A DNA stretch of 64,000 bases from Lentisphaerae bacterium GWF2_45_14 (GTDB lineage: Bacteria; Verrucomicrobiota; Lentisphaeria; Victivallales; GWF2-45-14), in contig MHBG01000056.1 in NCBI GenBank assembly GCA_001804785.1, positions 1-64,000 on the forward strand, given 5' to 3'. Numbering within the stretch: position 1 is the stretch's first letter; each line of letters starts with the position of its first letter. Below the pieces are notes generated by a model. The model searched no databases. It was given only the letters and a program-made list of their open reading frames with translations, and had not been told where the DNA came from. The position numbers were made by a program, and so were the translations under genes. Positions 43,041-53,116 of this stretch are shown in pieces.

Positions 43041-43883
43041 TCAGCGGATATCAAGCTCGATCTGGAGCCCTGTGCCGAGAGGTCTGAGTTTGCCCGGCAG
43101 AGCTGAAGAAAGCGCGCAATAGCCTTCTATCCCCGTGCAGTGACCGAGGTGGAGCATTGTGTCGCGCGTTTCGAAGAACCGCGATATTTTTACGATTTCG
43201 GGGAAGGGGGCTTCTTTTGTATGACTGCCCCCGATAATGTGGCTCACGGGTTTTCCTGAGATCTTCTCCGCATACTTGCACATCTCGTCAATTCCGTTAT
43301 GGCCGCAGCCAGCAATGAGGCATGAGGATTCTTTTCCTGAAATCAGCATGGATAGTTCATCTTCGAAGCGGTCGGACATTTCATTTCCATTTTCAGCAAT
43401 CGTTGTAAAGGGCCAATTTTCGTAGAACTGCGTGCGTCCGCCGGGGATTGAAAAAAGAGTTATGGCATCTGAAATATCTTTTGAAGCCTCAATGAATTCC
43501 ACTCTGTTCTCGAGTTCCGCAAGAGAAATAGTGTTTTTTGCTCTTTCAGGTATGCCGACATTTTTGAAACGTCCGTTTTTTCTCGAAAATTTTTCATCCA
43601 TTGCTTTTCTGCTGAGATAAAGTGTTGCGCGCGGCGCTACGGCAAGGGCCTTTTCAATGCCGCCGGTGTGGTCATAATGTCCGTGGCTTAGGATTATCGC
43701 ATCGGCACCGAAAAGCTCGATCTGCATTTTCATGGCGTTGGCCGAGAACATGTTATTCGGCCCTGTATCGAAGATGGCGTTAAGGTTTTCAGTTTCAATA
43801 AGGGCAGAGAAACCCTGGCAGGCTTCAAACGGATAAGCGGTGGCATAATTGTCCGTCAGTATTGAAATTCTGACAAGTCCCAT
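43041..43883 (-). CDS. Metallo-beta-lactamase-fold hydrolase
   Basis: 280 residues with the metal motif LSHGHYDHTGG (HxHxDH) and downstream ligands in IAGCGHNGIDEM. The start ISILTDNY, followed by GFSALIETENLNAIFDTGP, matches the MBL subfamily annotated as 7,8-dihydropterin-6-yl-methyl-4-aminobenzene-5-phosphate synthase-like (COG1237). The substrate is unknown. It follows infA by 13 bases on the same strand and may be cotranscribed with adk-map-infA. Confidence 0.87.
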   Translation of the reverse strand: MGLVRISILTDNYATAYPFEACQGFSALIETENLNAIFDTGPNNMFSANAMKMQIELFGADAIILSHGHYDHTGGIEKALAVAPRATLYLSRKAMDEKFSRKNGRFKNVGIPERAKNTISLAELENRVEFIEASKDISDAITLFSIPGGRTQFYENWPFTTIAENGNEMSDRFEDELSMLISGKESSCLIAGCGHNGIDEMCKYAEKISGKPVSHIIGGSHTKEAPFPEIVKISRFFETRDTMLHLGHCTGIEGYCALSSALPGKLRPLGTGLQIELDIR

Positions 43884-43896
43884 CTGCGGCGCGCCC

Positions 43897-44112
43897 CTAT
43901 TTTTGTCTGAAAATTATTCTGCCTTTGTTCAAGTCATAGGGTGACATTTCCAGGGTTACCGCATCTCCGGGCAATATGCGTATGAAATTCAATCGCATCT
44001 TGCCGCTTATGTGCGCCAGTACCATGTGTTTGTTTGACAGCTCGACTTTGAACATGGTGTTGGGCAGCAGTTCCCTGACAACACCCTCGACCTTGATTAT
44101 GTCTTTAGCCAC
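43897..44112 (-). CDS. infA: Translation initiation factor IF-1
   Basis: 71 residues, normal length, an OB fold beginning [20 protein letters not shown], then [20 protein letters not shown] and [22 protein letters not shown]-1 blocks the A site during initiation. It overlaps map by 16 bases. The usual followers rpmJ, rpsM, rpsK, rpsD, rpoA are not here. Confidence 0.96.
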   Translation of the reverse strand: MAKDIIKVEGVVRELLPNTMFKVELSNKHMVLAHISGKMRLNFIRILPGDAVTLEMSPYDLNKGRIIFRQK

Positions 44113-44861
44113 GTTAATATCTCCGGTTGGTTGTCGGTTATTAGTACCGTATGCTCGAAATGGGCAGAGACTTTTCTGTCCAGCGTTCTTACTGTCCAGT
44201 TGTCCGGTTCGGTATAGACCTTATGGGTCCCGAGATTGAGCATTGGCTCTATCGCGAGTACCATTCCGGGGTTGAGCATCGGTCCTCTATTGTTTGTTAC
44301 GAAATTAGGTATTTCAGGCGGCTCGTGCAGCATTGTGCCGCATCCGTGCCCTACATATTCCCTCACTATTCCAAGGCCCGCTTTCCGGGCCGTCTTTTCT
44401 ATTTCAGCGCTGATATTCCGGATGTAATTGCCTTTCAAGGCGGCACTTATTCCGGCCATGAGGGCCTCTTCGGTTTTTTCGAGAAGCATAAGTATGCCCG
44501 GGGCTGGTGCCCCCAGGACGAAGGATTTTGCCGTATCGCCGATGGCCCCGGCGATATTTACGCCGATATCAATGCTTACCACGTCGCCTTCACGCATAAT
44601 CTCCTCTAACGAGCCTATCCCATGTACTACCTTGTCGTTCAGGGAGATACATGTTTGTCCAGGGTATCCCCTGTATCCGAGAAAAGCGCTCTTTCCGCCT
44701 CGTGATGCGATTAGATTTCCCGCGATATCGTCAAGTTCCTTGGTCGACATGCCGGGAGCGGCTATTGATATAAGCTGCTCGCGGACAAAGGCCGCAGCCT
44801 GTGCTGCTATTTTGATGGCACTTATTTCTTCTGGCGTGTGGATTACAAAATCTCTAGCCAT
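44097..44861 (-). CDS. map: Methionine aminopeptidase, type I
   Basis: 254 residues. It removes N-terminal Met from nascent proteins. The five metal ligands are visible: Asp in VVSIDIGV and in [10 protein letters not shown], His in [17 protein letters not shown], Glu in [10 protein letters not shown] and in HFEHTVLIT. There is no N-terminal zinc-finger extension, so this is type Ia. It overlaps adk by one base and infA by 16, so the three are one translational unit. Confidence 0.96.
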   Translation of the reverse strand: MARDFVIHTPEEISAIKIAAQAAAFVREQLISIAAPGMSTKELDDIAGNLIASRGGKSAFLGYRGYPGQTCISLNDKVVHGIGSLEEIMREGDVVSIDIGVNIAGAIGDTAKSFVLGAPAPGILMLLEKTEEALMAGISAALKGNYIRNISAEIEKTARKAGLGIVREYVGHGCGTMLHEPPEIPNFVTNNRGPMLNPGMVLAIEPMLNLGTHKVYTEPDNWTVRTLDRKVSAHFEHTVLITDNQPEILTWLKT

Positions 44862-45514
44862 TACTTTAGCACCTTGAGCAAGGCTGTGTAGGACTCTTCC
44901 TTTGGAAGACCGGCGTTTATTTCGCTTAACAGCTTTTTGTCTTCATAAAATGCAATCAGCGGTGACGTCTGTTCTTCATATACTTTCAGGCGGTTTACCG
45001 CGGTCTCGTATGAATCATCGGGGCGCTGAAAAAGCTCTCCGCCGCATTCATCACAGATGCCTTCTTTTCTGGGCCGTGCGAATATTTTATTAAAATTGAT
45101 GCCGCATGATTTACAAGTAAGTCTTGCCGTCAATCGTTTTATCAGAAGGTCCTTTTCGGCCTTGAAATATATTACCAGATCAAGTTTCCTGTTTGTCTTA
45201 ATGAGTTCCTTTTCAAGGAGTTCAGCTTGCCTTACTGTCCGGGGGAATCCGTCAAGGATGAACCCATCCGCGCAATCTTTTTCCTCGAGCCTGCTTCCTG
45301 TCATTTCGGCTACAATCTCATCCGGTACGAGTTGGCCTTTGTTTACATATTCCTCTGCTTTTTTCCCGAGTTCGGAACCCTTATTAATTTCCACACGGAA
45401 GATATCGCCCGTAGATATGTGGGGGAGGCTGGATTCTTCCCTCAGCATTGCCGAAAGAGTCCCTTTCCCCGCTCCGGGCGGTCCGAGAAGCACCAGGTTT
45501 TTCATTTTAAACAT
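44861..45514 (-). CDS. adk: Adenylate kinase, zinc-lid form
   Basis: About 217 residues. P-loop GPPGAGKGT near the N-terminus, NMP site STGDIFRVEI and GFPRTVRQAELL. The lid has CKSC and CDEC, a four-cysteine zinc site found in many non-enterobacterial kinases. It converts AMP + ATP to 2 ADP. Three nearby ATGs (45520, 45514, 45505) are possible. The GAGG upstream is best spaced (10 bases) for 45514. First gene of the adk-map-infA set. Confidence 0.95.
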   Translation of the reverse strand: MFKMKNLVLLGPPGAGKGTLSAMLREESSLPHISTGDIFRVEINKGSELGKKAEEYVNKGQLVPDEIVAEMTGSRLEEKDCADGFILDGFPRTVRQAELLEKELIKTNRKLDLVIYFKAEKDLLIKRLTARLTCKSCGINFNKIFARPRKEGICDECGGELFQRPDDSYETAVNRLKVYEEQTSPLIAFYEDKKLLSEINAGLPKEESYTALLKVLK

Positions 45515-45582
45515 ATTCATCAGGCCTCAATTTTGATTTTATCCTCTTCTAATTTAGCACGGATGTGCGCATATTAAAAGGC

Positions 45583-46851
45583 TCATTCATGCCATCTGCC
45601 GATGCTTTTTAGGAATTCTCCTATTGAAGTGCTCTCCATTTCTGTCTGTTCGCCGGTTTTCATATTTTTGCAGACAATCAGATTTTTCTCCAGTTCGTTG
45701 TCTCCGCATATCAGGGCGAATGACGCTGCGACTCTGTCAGCCGCACGCATTTGAGCTTTAAGGCTTTTTATATCCACCTCGGCTATTACGGGTATTCCAG
45801 CATGCCGGAGTTTGGAGGCAAGCGCCATATTGAAGTCTCTGGCCTTTTCTCCTAATGCGGCGAGAAAGACACATCCAGGGCCTTTTTCCGGAAGCCCTGC
45901 GTCCAGCGATTCCCGTGCCATGAGCAACCTCTCGATGCCTGCCGCAAATCCGACGCCTATAACCGGTTTCTTATTTTCTGGGAGGAATATTTCGTAACGT
46001 CCCCCGCCTGCTATGGCGTTCTGCGCTCCGAGTCCTGGGTGAGAAACTTCGAAGACCGTGTGTACGTAGTAGTCAAGTCCCCTTACGAGCCTTGGCGATA
46101 CCTCGAAATCGGCGCCGCCCGCAGAGAGGGCGTTGCACACTTTATCAAAGTAGCCTCTTGTTTCGGGGCTGAAGAATGTTGTCGCGTCGGGCGCCGAATT
46201 TATAAACTCCTGGCATTGCGGCTGTTTACAATCAAGTATTCGCCATACGTTTCTTGAGAGCCTTGCCTTGCAGTCCTCGCAGAGGGCAGTCTCAGATTTT
46301 GAAAAATGTTCTCTGAGCTTTTCTTCCGCCGGTTTGCGGTCTTCCGCCGTGCCGCGGGTATTTATCTGAAGCTTTGAATTCCTTATTCCGCTTTCTTCCA
46401 GAAAGTGCATGAGCATAAGTATTGATTCGGCGTCAAGCTCGGGCGCGACATGTCCGACATTTTCGACGCCGACCTGATGAAACTGCCTTTTGCGTCCGGC
46501 TGCCGGCCTTTCGCCTCGGAACATCGGCCCCATGTAAAAGACCCTTTTCTCGTTGCCGTTCATGACATCTGTATTGAGCAGCGCCCTCATTACTCCGGCA
46601 GTACCCTCCGGCCTGAGTGTGAGACTTCTTCCGCCTCTGTCTTCGAATGTATACATCTCCTTCTGAACTACTTCAGTATCCCCCCCGATTCCTCTTTCAA
46701 ATACTTCGGTATATTCGAAGACGGGAGTTCTGAGTTCTCCGTAGCCATAGAGTGAAAAGATTTTTATTGCGGATTCTTCGATGAAGCGCCATGAGGCGGC
46801 CTCTTCCGGAAAGATATCCGAAGTCCCAGGAGGCGGTAGTGATTTTGACAT
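45583..46851 (-). CDS. hisS: Histidyl-tRNA synthetase
   Basis: 422 residues from the ATG at 46851 (MSKSLPPPGTSDIFPEEAAS), the usual length. The frame is open upstream to 46980, but that extension (43 residues) crosses the terminator of the HU gene and has no family resemblance. Class II motifs are visible: GYGELRTPVFEYTEVFERG, motif 2 YMGPMFRGERPAAGRKRQFHQVGVE, and the His-specific LVRGLDYYVHTVFEV. The C-terminal anticodon-binding domain ends with ICGDNELEKNLIVCKNM. Confidence 0.95.
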   Translation of the reverse strand: MSKSLPPPGTSDIFPEEAASWRFIEESAIKIFSLYGYGELRTPVFEYTEVFERGIGGDTEVVQKEMYTFEDRGGRSLTLRPEGTAGVMRALLNTDVMNGNEKRVFYMGPMFRGERPAAGRKRQFHQVGVENVGHVAPELDAESILMLMHFLEESGIRNSKLQINTRGTAEDRKPAEEKLREHFSKSETALCEDCKARLSRNVWRILDCKQPQCQEFINSAPDATTFFSPETRGYFDKVCNALSAGGADFEVSPRLVRGLDYYVHTVFEVSHPGLGAQNAIAGGGRYEIFLPENKKPVIGVGFAAGIERLLMARESLDAGLPEKGPGCVFLAALGEKARDFNMALASKLRHAGIPVIAEVDIKSLKAQMRAADRVAASFALICGDNELEKNLIVCKNMKTGEQTEMESTSIGEFLKSIGRWHE

Positions 46852-46942
46852 TTTCTTGTCCCGTATAAATTCAGTTAATATATTGTCGCCAGCAAATGAA
46901 AATGGGTGAATGCTGCTCATTTGTGTCCAGCCTCTGGCTGCT

Positions 46943-46984
46943 GGAAAAAAATATGCCTCGCATCTGATAATACGAGGCATTTTT
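46943..46984. terminator. Bidirectional intrinsic terminator after the HU gene
   Basis: ATGCCTCG (46953-46960) and CGAGGCAT (46973-46980) form an 8-bp stem. On the minus strand it is followed by AT and seven U residues, ending the HU transcript about 30 bases after its stop. On the plus strand four T residues follow. It sits between hup and the hisS start. Confidence 0.8.
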
Positions 46985-47011
46985 CATAAACATTGTAAAG
47001 CGGAAAACCGC

Positions 47012-47317
47012 TTATCTTTTTCTGAGAGTTTTCGGTTTGAGTTTTTCAACGCGCTCTTTGAGCTCTTTGCCGGCGCGGAACTTAACAACAACTCTTTCAG
47101 GTATTACAACTTCATTTTTCGGCTTGTTCGGGTTACGGCCCTTGCGGCTCTTTCTTATTTTAACTTCGAATATACCAAAATTTCTGAGTTCTATGTTTTT
47201 GCCGGAGGCAAGTTCATCGCCCATGTAATCAAGAGTTTTTTGTACTACGGCAGCGACATCGCTCTGTGTCAGGCCCGTTTCGGACGATATCTTCACGACG
47301 ATATCTCTCTTTGTCAT
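47012..47317 (-). CDS. HU/IHF-family DNA-binding protein
   Basis: 101 residues, slightly longer than the usual 90 with a basic C-terminal extension (KLKPKTLRKR). It has the N-terminal dimerisation helices MTKRDIVVKISSETGLTQSDV and the DNA-binding arm signature IELRNFGIFEVKIRKSRKGRNPNKP. It bends and compacts DNA as a dimer. CAAAAAATG follows an AGGAG at the expected distance. Confidence 0.95.
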   Translation of the reverse strand: MTKRDIVVKISSETGLTQSDVAAVVQKTLDYMGDELASGKNIELRNFGIFEVKIRKSRKGRNPNKPKNEVVIPERVVVKFRAGKELKERVEKLKPKTLRKR

Positions 47318-47429
47318 TTTTTGATTCTCCTATTTAAAAATGAACGTTAAAATAAATTGAAACAGGTCAGTAAAATAATGCATAAGCTTCAGCAGTCAAA
47401 GGTAATAATGTAAAAAAGAGGTTTTTTTT

Positions 47430-50400
47430 TCAGGATGCCGTGATTTTTTGAATCAGTGCGAGGAGGGTTTCAAGGTTTGGTGATTCGGCGGATGATGGCG
47501 TCAGGTGCGGTATTTTCCCGTCGGGTTTAAGGATTCCCGAGATATTTTCCAACAATACTCTGCCTTCTGAAACTTTAAGCGACTTAAATCCGGCGCGGGC
47601 GGTGCATATTTTTATTTTCATCAGTGCCGCCATGTTCAAGGTCTCTCGTGGAATACTCCCGTACCTGTCTTTGAGTTCTGACAAAAGTTCTTCTATTTCA
47701 GAATGTTTTGATGCTGAACACATTTGTCTGTATGCCTCCAGCCTGAGTCGTTCCGAGCTTATGTATTCTGGCGGTATGCAGACTGGGATTTTGCCGGGCG
47801 GCGCTTTGTGCCCATAAGATATAAAGTCGATTGCGATATCTACTTCAGGCAGGAATTCAAGATTCTTTTCTCCCTTAAGCTGCGCTACGGTTACGCGTAG
47901 TATTTGACAGTACAGTTCGAAGCCGATTGCGTTTATATGTCCGCTCTGCTCCTGTCCCAGCAGGTTTCCTGAACCTCTGATCTCCAGGTCGCGGAGCGCA
48001 AGTTTAAATCCGGCGCCCAGTTGTGTGTAGCGCCTGATGGCTGCTATTCTTTTTCTCGCGTCGGATGTAATTATATCATGCTCGGGCAGAAGCAGGTAGG
48101 CGTATGCCTGATTTTTCCATCGGCCGATTCTTCCTCTGAGCTGATAAAGTTCGGCGAGCCCGAAGCGGTCGCAGCGTTCTATAATTATTGTGTTGGCGTT
48201 TGGGATGTCAAGGCCGGACTCTATTATCGTGGTGGAAACGAGTACGTCGATTGAGCCTGAGATGAATTCAGACATGACAAGTTCCAGTTCGTCCTCATCC
48301 ATCTTTCCATGAGCTGTCTCGAAGCGCACGTCGGGCATAAGTCTTCTTAGATTATCGCAGGTTTCCTCTATCGACTTTACACGGTTGTGGAGGTAGAATG
48401 CCTGTCCGCCGCGGCTTATTTCATTCTGGATTGCCGATACTATCAACGCCTCGTCGTAGCGCGAGACAATTGTCTGGACGGGGAGTCTTTTTCCGGGCGC
48501 GGTCATTATTGTGCTCAGGTCGCGCATACCCGCCATGGACATGTAAAGGGTCCTGGGGATTGGAGTCGCCGTCATCGTGAGAATGTCGACAGTGGCGCGG
48601 AGCTTTTTGAATTTTTCCTTGTGTTCGACACCGAAGCGCTGTTCCTCGTCAATCACGACAAGACCGAGGTTGGAGAACGTCACGTCTCCCTGCACAAGCC
48701 GGTGGGTTCCTATCACTATATCGACCTTGCCTTCCGCGAGACGCTTTATTATGTCCCTTTGCTCTGCCGGTGATTTGAAGCGGCTGAGGGTCTCTATTAT
48801 GATCGGGTATTCGGCGAAACGTTCCGAGAAACTGTAGAAGTGTTGCTGCGCGAGAATCGTCGTGGGGACAAGTACTGCGGCCTGTCGGCCCGCCGAGACG
48901 CATTTGAAGGCTGCTCTTATAGCAACTTCGGTTTTGCCGTAGCCGACATCTCCGCAGAGGAGACGGTCCATCGGGTCGGGGCGCATCATGTCCCCTTTTA
49001 TTTCTCTTGACGCTTTGATCTGGTCCGGAGTGTCCTCATAGGGGAACGCGCTTTCAAACATTTTCTGCCATATATCGTCTTCGGGAAATGCGAACCCTGA
49101 TGCCGTTGCCCTCATTGCCTGTATTTTTATCATTTCGAGGGCGAGGTCCCTGACCGATCTTGACGCCGCGAGTTTTGCCCTGTCCCAGTGGCGTGAGCCT
49201 ACGTGGCTCAGTCGCATGTCACTTTTGCCCGAGCCGATATATCGTGTTATCATATTTGCCTGGAGGAGCGGGATATACATTTTTTTCTCTTCGGCGAACT
49301 CCATTACTATGACTTCTTGTAATGCTCCCATGGTTTTTATCTCGCGGATGCCTTTGTATATCCCGATACCGTGAATGAGATGCACGACGGTATCGCCTTC
49401 TTCGATGTCCGCAAACTGCTGGAGCGGGGCTTCTGTGGCTTTTTCCTTGTCTGGCGCAATGTCAATAAGTATCTCGGGCCTTTTCTTCAATGCCGCCGCC
49501 GAATAGAATATTTCCCGCTCGGTGAGGAATACAATCTTTTCAATGGGAAATATCATCCCGTAAGGCAGCTCGGCCTTTCCTGTCTCGACTGATGAAGCAT
49601 CAAGTTTATGCTCTGCGCACCACTTGATGATATGTGCCTCGGATGCCTCGTTTGTTCCGAGAAGTGCCGCCTTGTAACCCGTACTTACCCATTGCCTTAC
49701 CTGGTCTGCCGTGAGTTGGCGCATTATTTCGCCGGCTCCGGCCGCGCTTTCGTCGGGAAGCTCGCAGCAAAGGTGAGCGGCGGATGGGAAACATGGCGAA
49801 ACTGGAGAGTTTTCACTTGCGAGCGCGGACTCCACACTGTCCAGGAGTTTAATGATTTTTCCGCTTTTACCCGTCTCCATAAGTCTATCCCATTTTCCTA
49901 TATCCTCAGGGGATGAGAATTTTTCAATGTGTGCCTTCGTCTGCTGCGGGAAAAGCGCGGCGAACAGAGCAAATTTCCCTTTCATGCATTCAATAAACGG
50001 GATCTCATCGGCGTTTTCGCCTGGCATGGCCGCTCTTCGGATAATGCGGCATGAATCGACTTCACGCAATGACCTCTGAGTTTCTGACGAGAATTCCCTT
50101 ATCGACTCTACTTCATCTCCCCAGAATTCAATTCTTACCGGGTGAGCGGCGGATGGTGAAAAAACATCTATGATTCCGCCCCGCTTTGAGAACTCTCCGG
50201 GCGCACTTACCTCAAATTCATCGTCATAATCAAGCTCTACCAAACTCCTCAGTAACTTCTGAAACGGATATTTCATCCCTCGGTGAACCTCAAGCTGGGA
50301 CAGAATTATTTTTTCAGGAGGCAGTGTGGGAGAAAGAAATCCGGCTGCGCTGGAAATTATTATTCCGGAATTTCCGCTGAAAGCATCGAAAAGCGTCTTG

Positions 50401-50711
50401 GCTCTTTCTGGTTCCGCACCCGGCATGAATCTTATTCCTGATGAGACCTCGGGAAGGAATGAAACATTGATGTCCAACTCAAGTGTTTTTATCCAGAGAA
50501 CGGTCTCCGAGAATATTCTTTCGGCGTCAATGAGTATCGGTGCGGAGAGGAGCAGCGGTCTGTTTCCGCCGAGTGCAAGTTTCAAGGCAAGCGGAGCCGC
50601 AGCTTCCCTTTCCACGTTCCTGAAGAACTCCGGAATCGGAGCTTTTTCGGTCGTAACCCAGTTTTTTATTGAGGCAAACCAGCCTTTTTTTATTCCTTTA
50701 GCCCTTGACAT
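47430..50711 (-). CDS. mfd: Transcription-repair coupling factor
   Basis: 1093 residues (E. coli 1148). It displaces stalled RNA polymerase and recruits UvrA. The UvrB-homology part is N-terminal with SPEFSKRGGIIDVFSPS-like residues (EFSKRGGIIDVFSPSAAHPV). The RNA polymerase-interacting region has EEGDTVVHLIHGIGIYKGI. The RecG-type motor has Walker A CGDVGYGKTEVAIRAAF, DEEQRFGVEHKE, and TMTATPIPRTLYMSM. Then come the TRG motif and GNLLGQEQSGHINAIGFELY, and a TRCF C-terminal domain. It lies 112 bases upstream of hup on the same strand. Confidence 0.96.
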   Translation of the reverse strand: MSRAKGIKKGWFASIKNWVTTEKAPIPEFFRNVEREAAAPLALKLALGGNRPLLLSAPILIDAERIFSETVLWIKTLELDINVSFLPEVSSGIRFMPGAEPERAKTLFDAFSGNSGIIISSAAGFLSPTLPPEKIILSQLEVHRGMKYPFQKLLRSLVELDYDDEFEVSAPGEFSKRGGIIDVFSPSAAHPVRIEFWGDEVESIREFSSETQRSLREVDSCRIIRRAAMPGENADEIPFIECMKGKFALFAALFPQQTKAHIEKFSSPEDIGKWDRLMETGKSGKIIKLLDSVESALASENSPVSPCFPSAAHLCCELPDESAAGAGEIMRQLTADQVRQWVSTGYKAALLGTNEASEAHIIKWCAEHKLDASSVETGKAELPYGMIFPIEKIVFLTEREIFYSAAALKKRPEILIDIAPDKEKATEAPLQQFADIEEGDTVVHLIHGIGIYKGIREIKTMGALQEVIVMEFAEEKKMYIPLLQANMITRYIGSGKSDMRLSHVGSRHWDRAKLAASRSVRDLALEMIKIQAMRATASGFAFPEDDIWQKMFESAFPYEDTPDQIKASREIKGDMMRPDPMDRLLCGDVGYGKTEVAIRAAFKCVSAGRQAAVLVPTTILAQQHFYSFSERFAEYPIIIETLSRFKSPAEQRDIIKRLAEGKVDIVIGTHRLVQGDVTFSNLGLVVIDEEQRFGVEHKEKFKKLRATVDILTMTATPIPRTLYMSMAGMRDLSTIMTAPGKRLPVQTIVSRYDEALIVSAIQNEISRGGQAFYLHNRVKSIEETCDNLRRLMPDVRFETAHGKMDEDELELVMSEFISGSIDVLVSTTIIESGLDIPNANTIIIERCDRFGLAELYQLRGRIGRWKNQAYAYLLLPEHDIITSDARKRIAAIRRYTQLGAGFKLALRDLEIRGSGNLLGQEQSGHINAIGFELYCQILRVTVAQLKGEKNLEFLPEVDIAIDFISYGHKAPPGKIPVCIPPEYISSERLRLEAYRQMCSASKHSEIEELLSELKDRYGSIPRETLNMAALMKIKICTARAGFKSLKVSEGRVLLENISGILKPDGKIPHLTPSSAESPNLETLLALIQKITAS

Positions 50712-50834
50712 TTACGGTATTTCGGATAAATTTTTCTCTTTTTGTATAGCATTGCTGATGAGAATATACATTTTTTTGCATATTTTTCATGCGACAATGA
50801 ATAATAAAAATATTAAATCGAATAGATTGAAAGA

Positions 50835-52829
50835 ATGGCTGTGTTAAAAAAAATGTCGAAAAAAGAAGACAAAAGCAGCAAAAAATCTACAGCGAAAGCT
50901 CAGATAAAAAAAGAAGTTAAAAAAACTTCCGCCGTAGCTGCATCGGCAAAAAAGAGTACCGGTAATGCCGGGAAAAAAAGTGCCGCCGCTCTCGGAGGAA
51001 AAGATAATAATAAAAAGCCTACGAATAAAAAAACGGATGCTAAAAAGGCAATTCCTGTGAAAAAACATTCAGTCAAGGAAGCTGTCGTTAAAGCTTCGGT
51101 TAAAAAGGTACCGGCTGTCAAGGCTCCCGTGAAGAAGATTCCTGTCAAAAAGGCAGCACCTGTCAAAAAGGCGTTACCTGTCAAAAAGGCGGTACCTGTC
51201 AAAAAGGCGGCACCTGTCAAAAAGGCATTACCTGTCAAAAAGGCGGTACCTGTCAAAAAGGCAGTACCTGTCAAAAAGGCGGTACCTGTCAAAAAGGCAT
51301 TACCTGTCAAAAAGGCATTACCTGTCAAAAAGGCATTACCTGTCAAAAAGGCGGTACCTGTCAAAAAGGCGGTACCTGTCAAAAAGGCGGTACCTGTCAA
51401 AAAGGCGGTACCTGTCAAAAAGGCGGTACCTGTCAAGGAAGTTTCAGCTAAGACGGCCCCTGTGGTCGCAAAGCCCTCAATAAAAAAAGCCCCGGAGAAA
51501 AAGACTGCTATAGTCAAAGCTCCGGTTGTTGTCAAAGCTCCGCTACCGACTGTTTCCAAAATTGTTGAACAGCCGTCAAAGGCTGTGAAACCTTCTCCGT
51601 CAACCGCAAAAAAAATGGTAGGTAAGCCGGATTCCAAGGATTCTCAAAAAACTAAAAAACAGAGAAGAGACGCGCTTGCCGGACTGGGATATACCGAAGA
51701 GGAGCTTAAGCTTCTGGCAGAGACCGAGGGGTTTATTCCTGTTGTTGTCGAGCCGATGCCGGAAAAAGATTCTGAGGACGAAACTCTTCCTGCTGAAGAT
51801 ATTGCCGAGTTTGAGGATTTGGAAGACTTTGACGAGAAGGTTATCCTTGAAGAAATCCAGGATGAAAAAATAGAAGACTATGATCTCAGTGAGCTTCCCG
51901 ATTTCGATGATGATTCCAATAAGAAACAGAAGACCAAAAAGGATCGCGAAGCGGAAAGAAAACTAGCCCTCAAGGGTAAGCAGGTTACTATTTCCAAGAA
52001 TGACACAATGAAGCTCTATATGGGCGAAATCGGACAGATATCACTTGTGTCAAAAGAAGAGGAAGTCGAGCTTGCCGCCAGGATTCACGGACATGACCGT
52101 CACGCATACGATGACGCCAGGGCCGTTCTTATCAAGGCGAACCTCAGGCTCGTTGTGAAAATAGCCCATGACTTCAAAGGTCTCGGACTCCCTCTGCTCG
52201 ACCTTATCTCAGAAGGTAATATCGGCCTCATGAGGGCCGTTGAAAAATTCGACCCCGCAAAAGGCGCGAAGTTTAGCTCATACGCGGCATGGTGGATAAA
52301 GCAGTCCATGCGCAGAGCACTTGCCAATCAGAGCCGGACGATAAGAATTCCAGTCCAGTCGGCGGGCAAGATAAATAAAATAAAATCAGTCAGAATGAAG
52401 CTTACCGAAGAGCTCGGACGCGAACCGACCGACGCTGAAATAGCCGGGCATCTCGACTTCAGTGAGAGGACTGTAGCTGGACTGCGTCTCGCGGATTTGA
52501 GGACATTTTCGCTTCACGATCCTATCCAGCAGGGCGAGGACGGCGAGTTTCAGGACATTATCCCGGACCGCGGCGCCATGACCCCCGACAGGATTCTCGG
52601 CGACGTAGAGTCTGTGGACAGGCTTCTGAACCTTCTGCTTGATCTCGACCCCAGGGAACGGATGATACTCAAGATGCGTTTCGGACTCGACGGCAGTCGC
52701 CCGAAGACACTGGAGGAAGTTAGTCAGCAGATAGGCAGGACCCGCGAAAGAGTAAGGCAGATACAGAACCAGGCCCTCACCAAGCTCAGAACGATGCTTG
52801 CTGATGAGGCTGATTTTGTAAGCGAATGA
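50835..52829 (+). CDS. rpoD: RNA polymerase sigma-70 factor with lysine-rich repeat N-terminus
   Basis: 664 residues. The C-terminal 280 are a primary-type sigma factor: region 1.2 [20 protein letters not shown], region 2 [20 protein letters not shown] to [15 protein letters not shown] and [14 protein letters not shown] (promoter melting and -10), region 3, and region 4 [17 protein letters not shown] with [18 protein letters not shown]. The first 200 residues are unlike the canonical acidic region 1.1. They are Lys/Ala/Pro/Val-rich and contain a 16-fold PVKKAx repeat like histone H1-type tails, followed by an acidic stretch near residues 300-360 ([20 protein letters not shown]). It probably transcribes housekeeping genes. 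The perfect TTGACA/TATAAT promoters seen in this window fit such a factor. Confidence 0.9.
   Translation: MAVLKKMSKKEDKSSKKSTAKAQIKKEVKKTSAVAASAKKSTGNAGKKSAAALGGKDNNKKPTNKKTDAKKAIPVKKHSVKEAVVKASVKKVPAVKAPVKKIPVKKAAPVKKALPVKKAVPVKKAAPVKKALPVKKAVPVKKAVPVKKAVPVKKALPVKKALPVKKALPVKKAVPVKKAVPVKKAVPVKKAVPVKKAVPVKEVSAKTAPVVAKPSIKKAPEKKTAIVKAPVVVKAPLPTVSKIVEQPSKAVKPSPSTAKKMVGKPDSKDSQKTKKQRRDALAGLGYTEEELKLLAETEGFIPVVVEPMPEKDSEDETLPAEDIAEFEDLEDFDEKVILEEIQDEKIEDYDLSELPDFDDDSNKKQKTKKDREAERKLALKGKQVTISKNDTMKLYMGEIGQISLVSKEEEVELAARIHGHDRHAYDDARAVLIKANLRLVVKIAHDFKGLGLPLLDLISEGNIGLMRAVEKFDPAKGAKFSSYAAWWIKQSMRRALANQSRTIRIPVQSAGKINKIKSVRMKLTEELGREPTDAEIAGHLDFSERTVAGLRLADLRTFSLHDPIQQGEDGEFQDIIPDRGAMTPDRILGDVESVDRLLNLLLDLDPRERMILKMRFGLDGSRPKTLEEVSQQIGRTRERVRQIQNQALTKLRTMLADEADFVSE
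51141..51428 (+). repeat. Coding minisatellite, 18 bp x 16
   Basis: Sixteen uninterrupted units of CCTGTCAAAAAGGCNNYA type (PVKKA plus Ala, Leu or Val), followed by a diverged CCTGTCAAGGAA. The order of the variable sixth residue is A L V A L V V V L L L V V V V V. Blocks of identical neighbours indicate recent slippage or unequal recombination. All units keep the reading frame of the sigma factor. Confidence 0.95.
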
Positions 52830-52835
52830 TTTTTT

Positions 52836-52865
52836 GCTTGAAGGATTGTAATAATCCCGTCAAGC
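52836..52865 (+). other. Stem-loop between rpoD and rpsU
   Basis: GCTTGA (52836-52841) pairs with TCAAGC (52860-52865), and GGATT pairs with AATCC inside. There is no following U-run. A promoter-like TTGACT (52874-52879), 17 bases, TATTGT lies just after it and could drive rpsU separately from rpoD. In many bacteria rpsU and rpoD are neighbours, in the opposite order. Confidence 0.4.
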
Positions 52866-52922
52866 TGTATCTTATTGACTGTTTTTGGCGATTTTACTAT
52901 TGTGAGAGGAGGTGATTTATCC

Positions 52923-53087
52923 ATGGAAGTTACAGAAGTACGTCTTAAGAAAGGCGAAGCGATAGACCGTGCGTTGCGCAGACTCAAGAAAAAGCTGGAT
53001 AAGGAAGGCACCTTGAAGGAACTCCGTAATCGCAGGCACTACGAAAAGCCTAGCGAAAAGAAACGCCGTAATAGCAAAAAGCACTAG
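52923..53087 (+). CDS. rpsU: 30S ribosomal protein S21
   Basis: 54 residues starting [20 protein letters not shown], then [28 protein letters not shown], the S21 pattern. The start is fixed by an almost perfect anti-16S complement, AGGAGGTGA, at 52907-52915. The open frame extends upstream to 52875 without a ribosome site. S21 acts in initiation at the mRNA 5' end. S21 often has few translation-independent constraints and is dispensable in some species. Confidence 0.95.
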   Translation: MEVTEVRLKKGEAIDRALRRLKKKLDKEGTLKELRNRRHYEKPSEKKRRNSKKH

Positions 53088-53116
53088 AGAAAGCTTTCTA
53101 CAATTATAAGGTTTCA

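Noticed and set aside
46852-46980. N-terminal extension of HisRS by 43 residues
   Set aside because: The extension crosses the HU terminator, has no family match, and the 46851 start gives the normal protein length.
51141-51428. Regular repeat array resembling CRISPR
   Set aside because: The units are contiguous 18-mers without unique spacers and lie in frame inside a coding gene.
50900-51637. 245-residue minus-strand ORF rich in FLTGTA-type repeats
   Set aside because: It is the complement of the PVKKA minisatellite in the sigma factor gene. Its repetitive sequence comes entirely from the sense-strand repeats.
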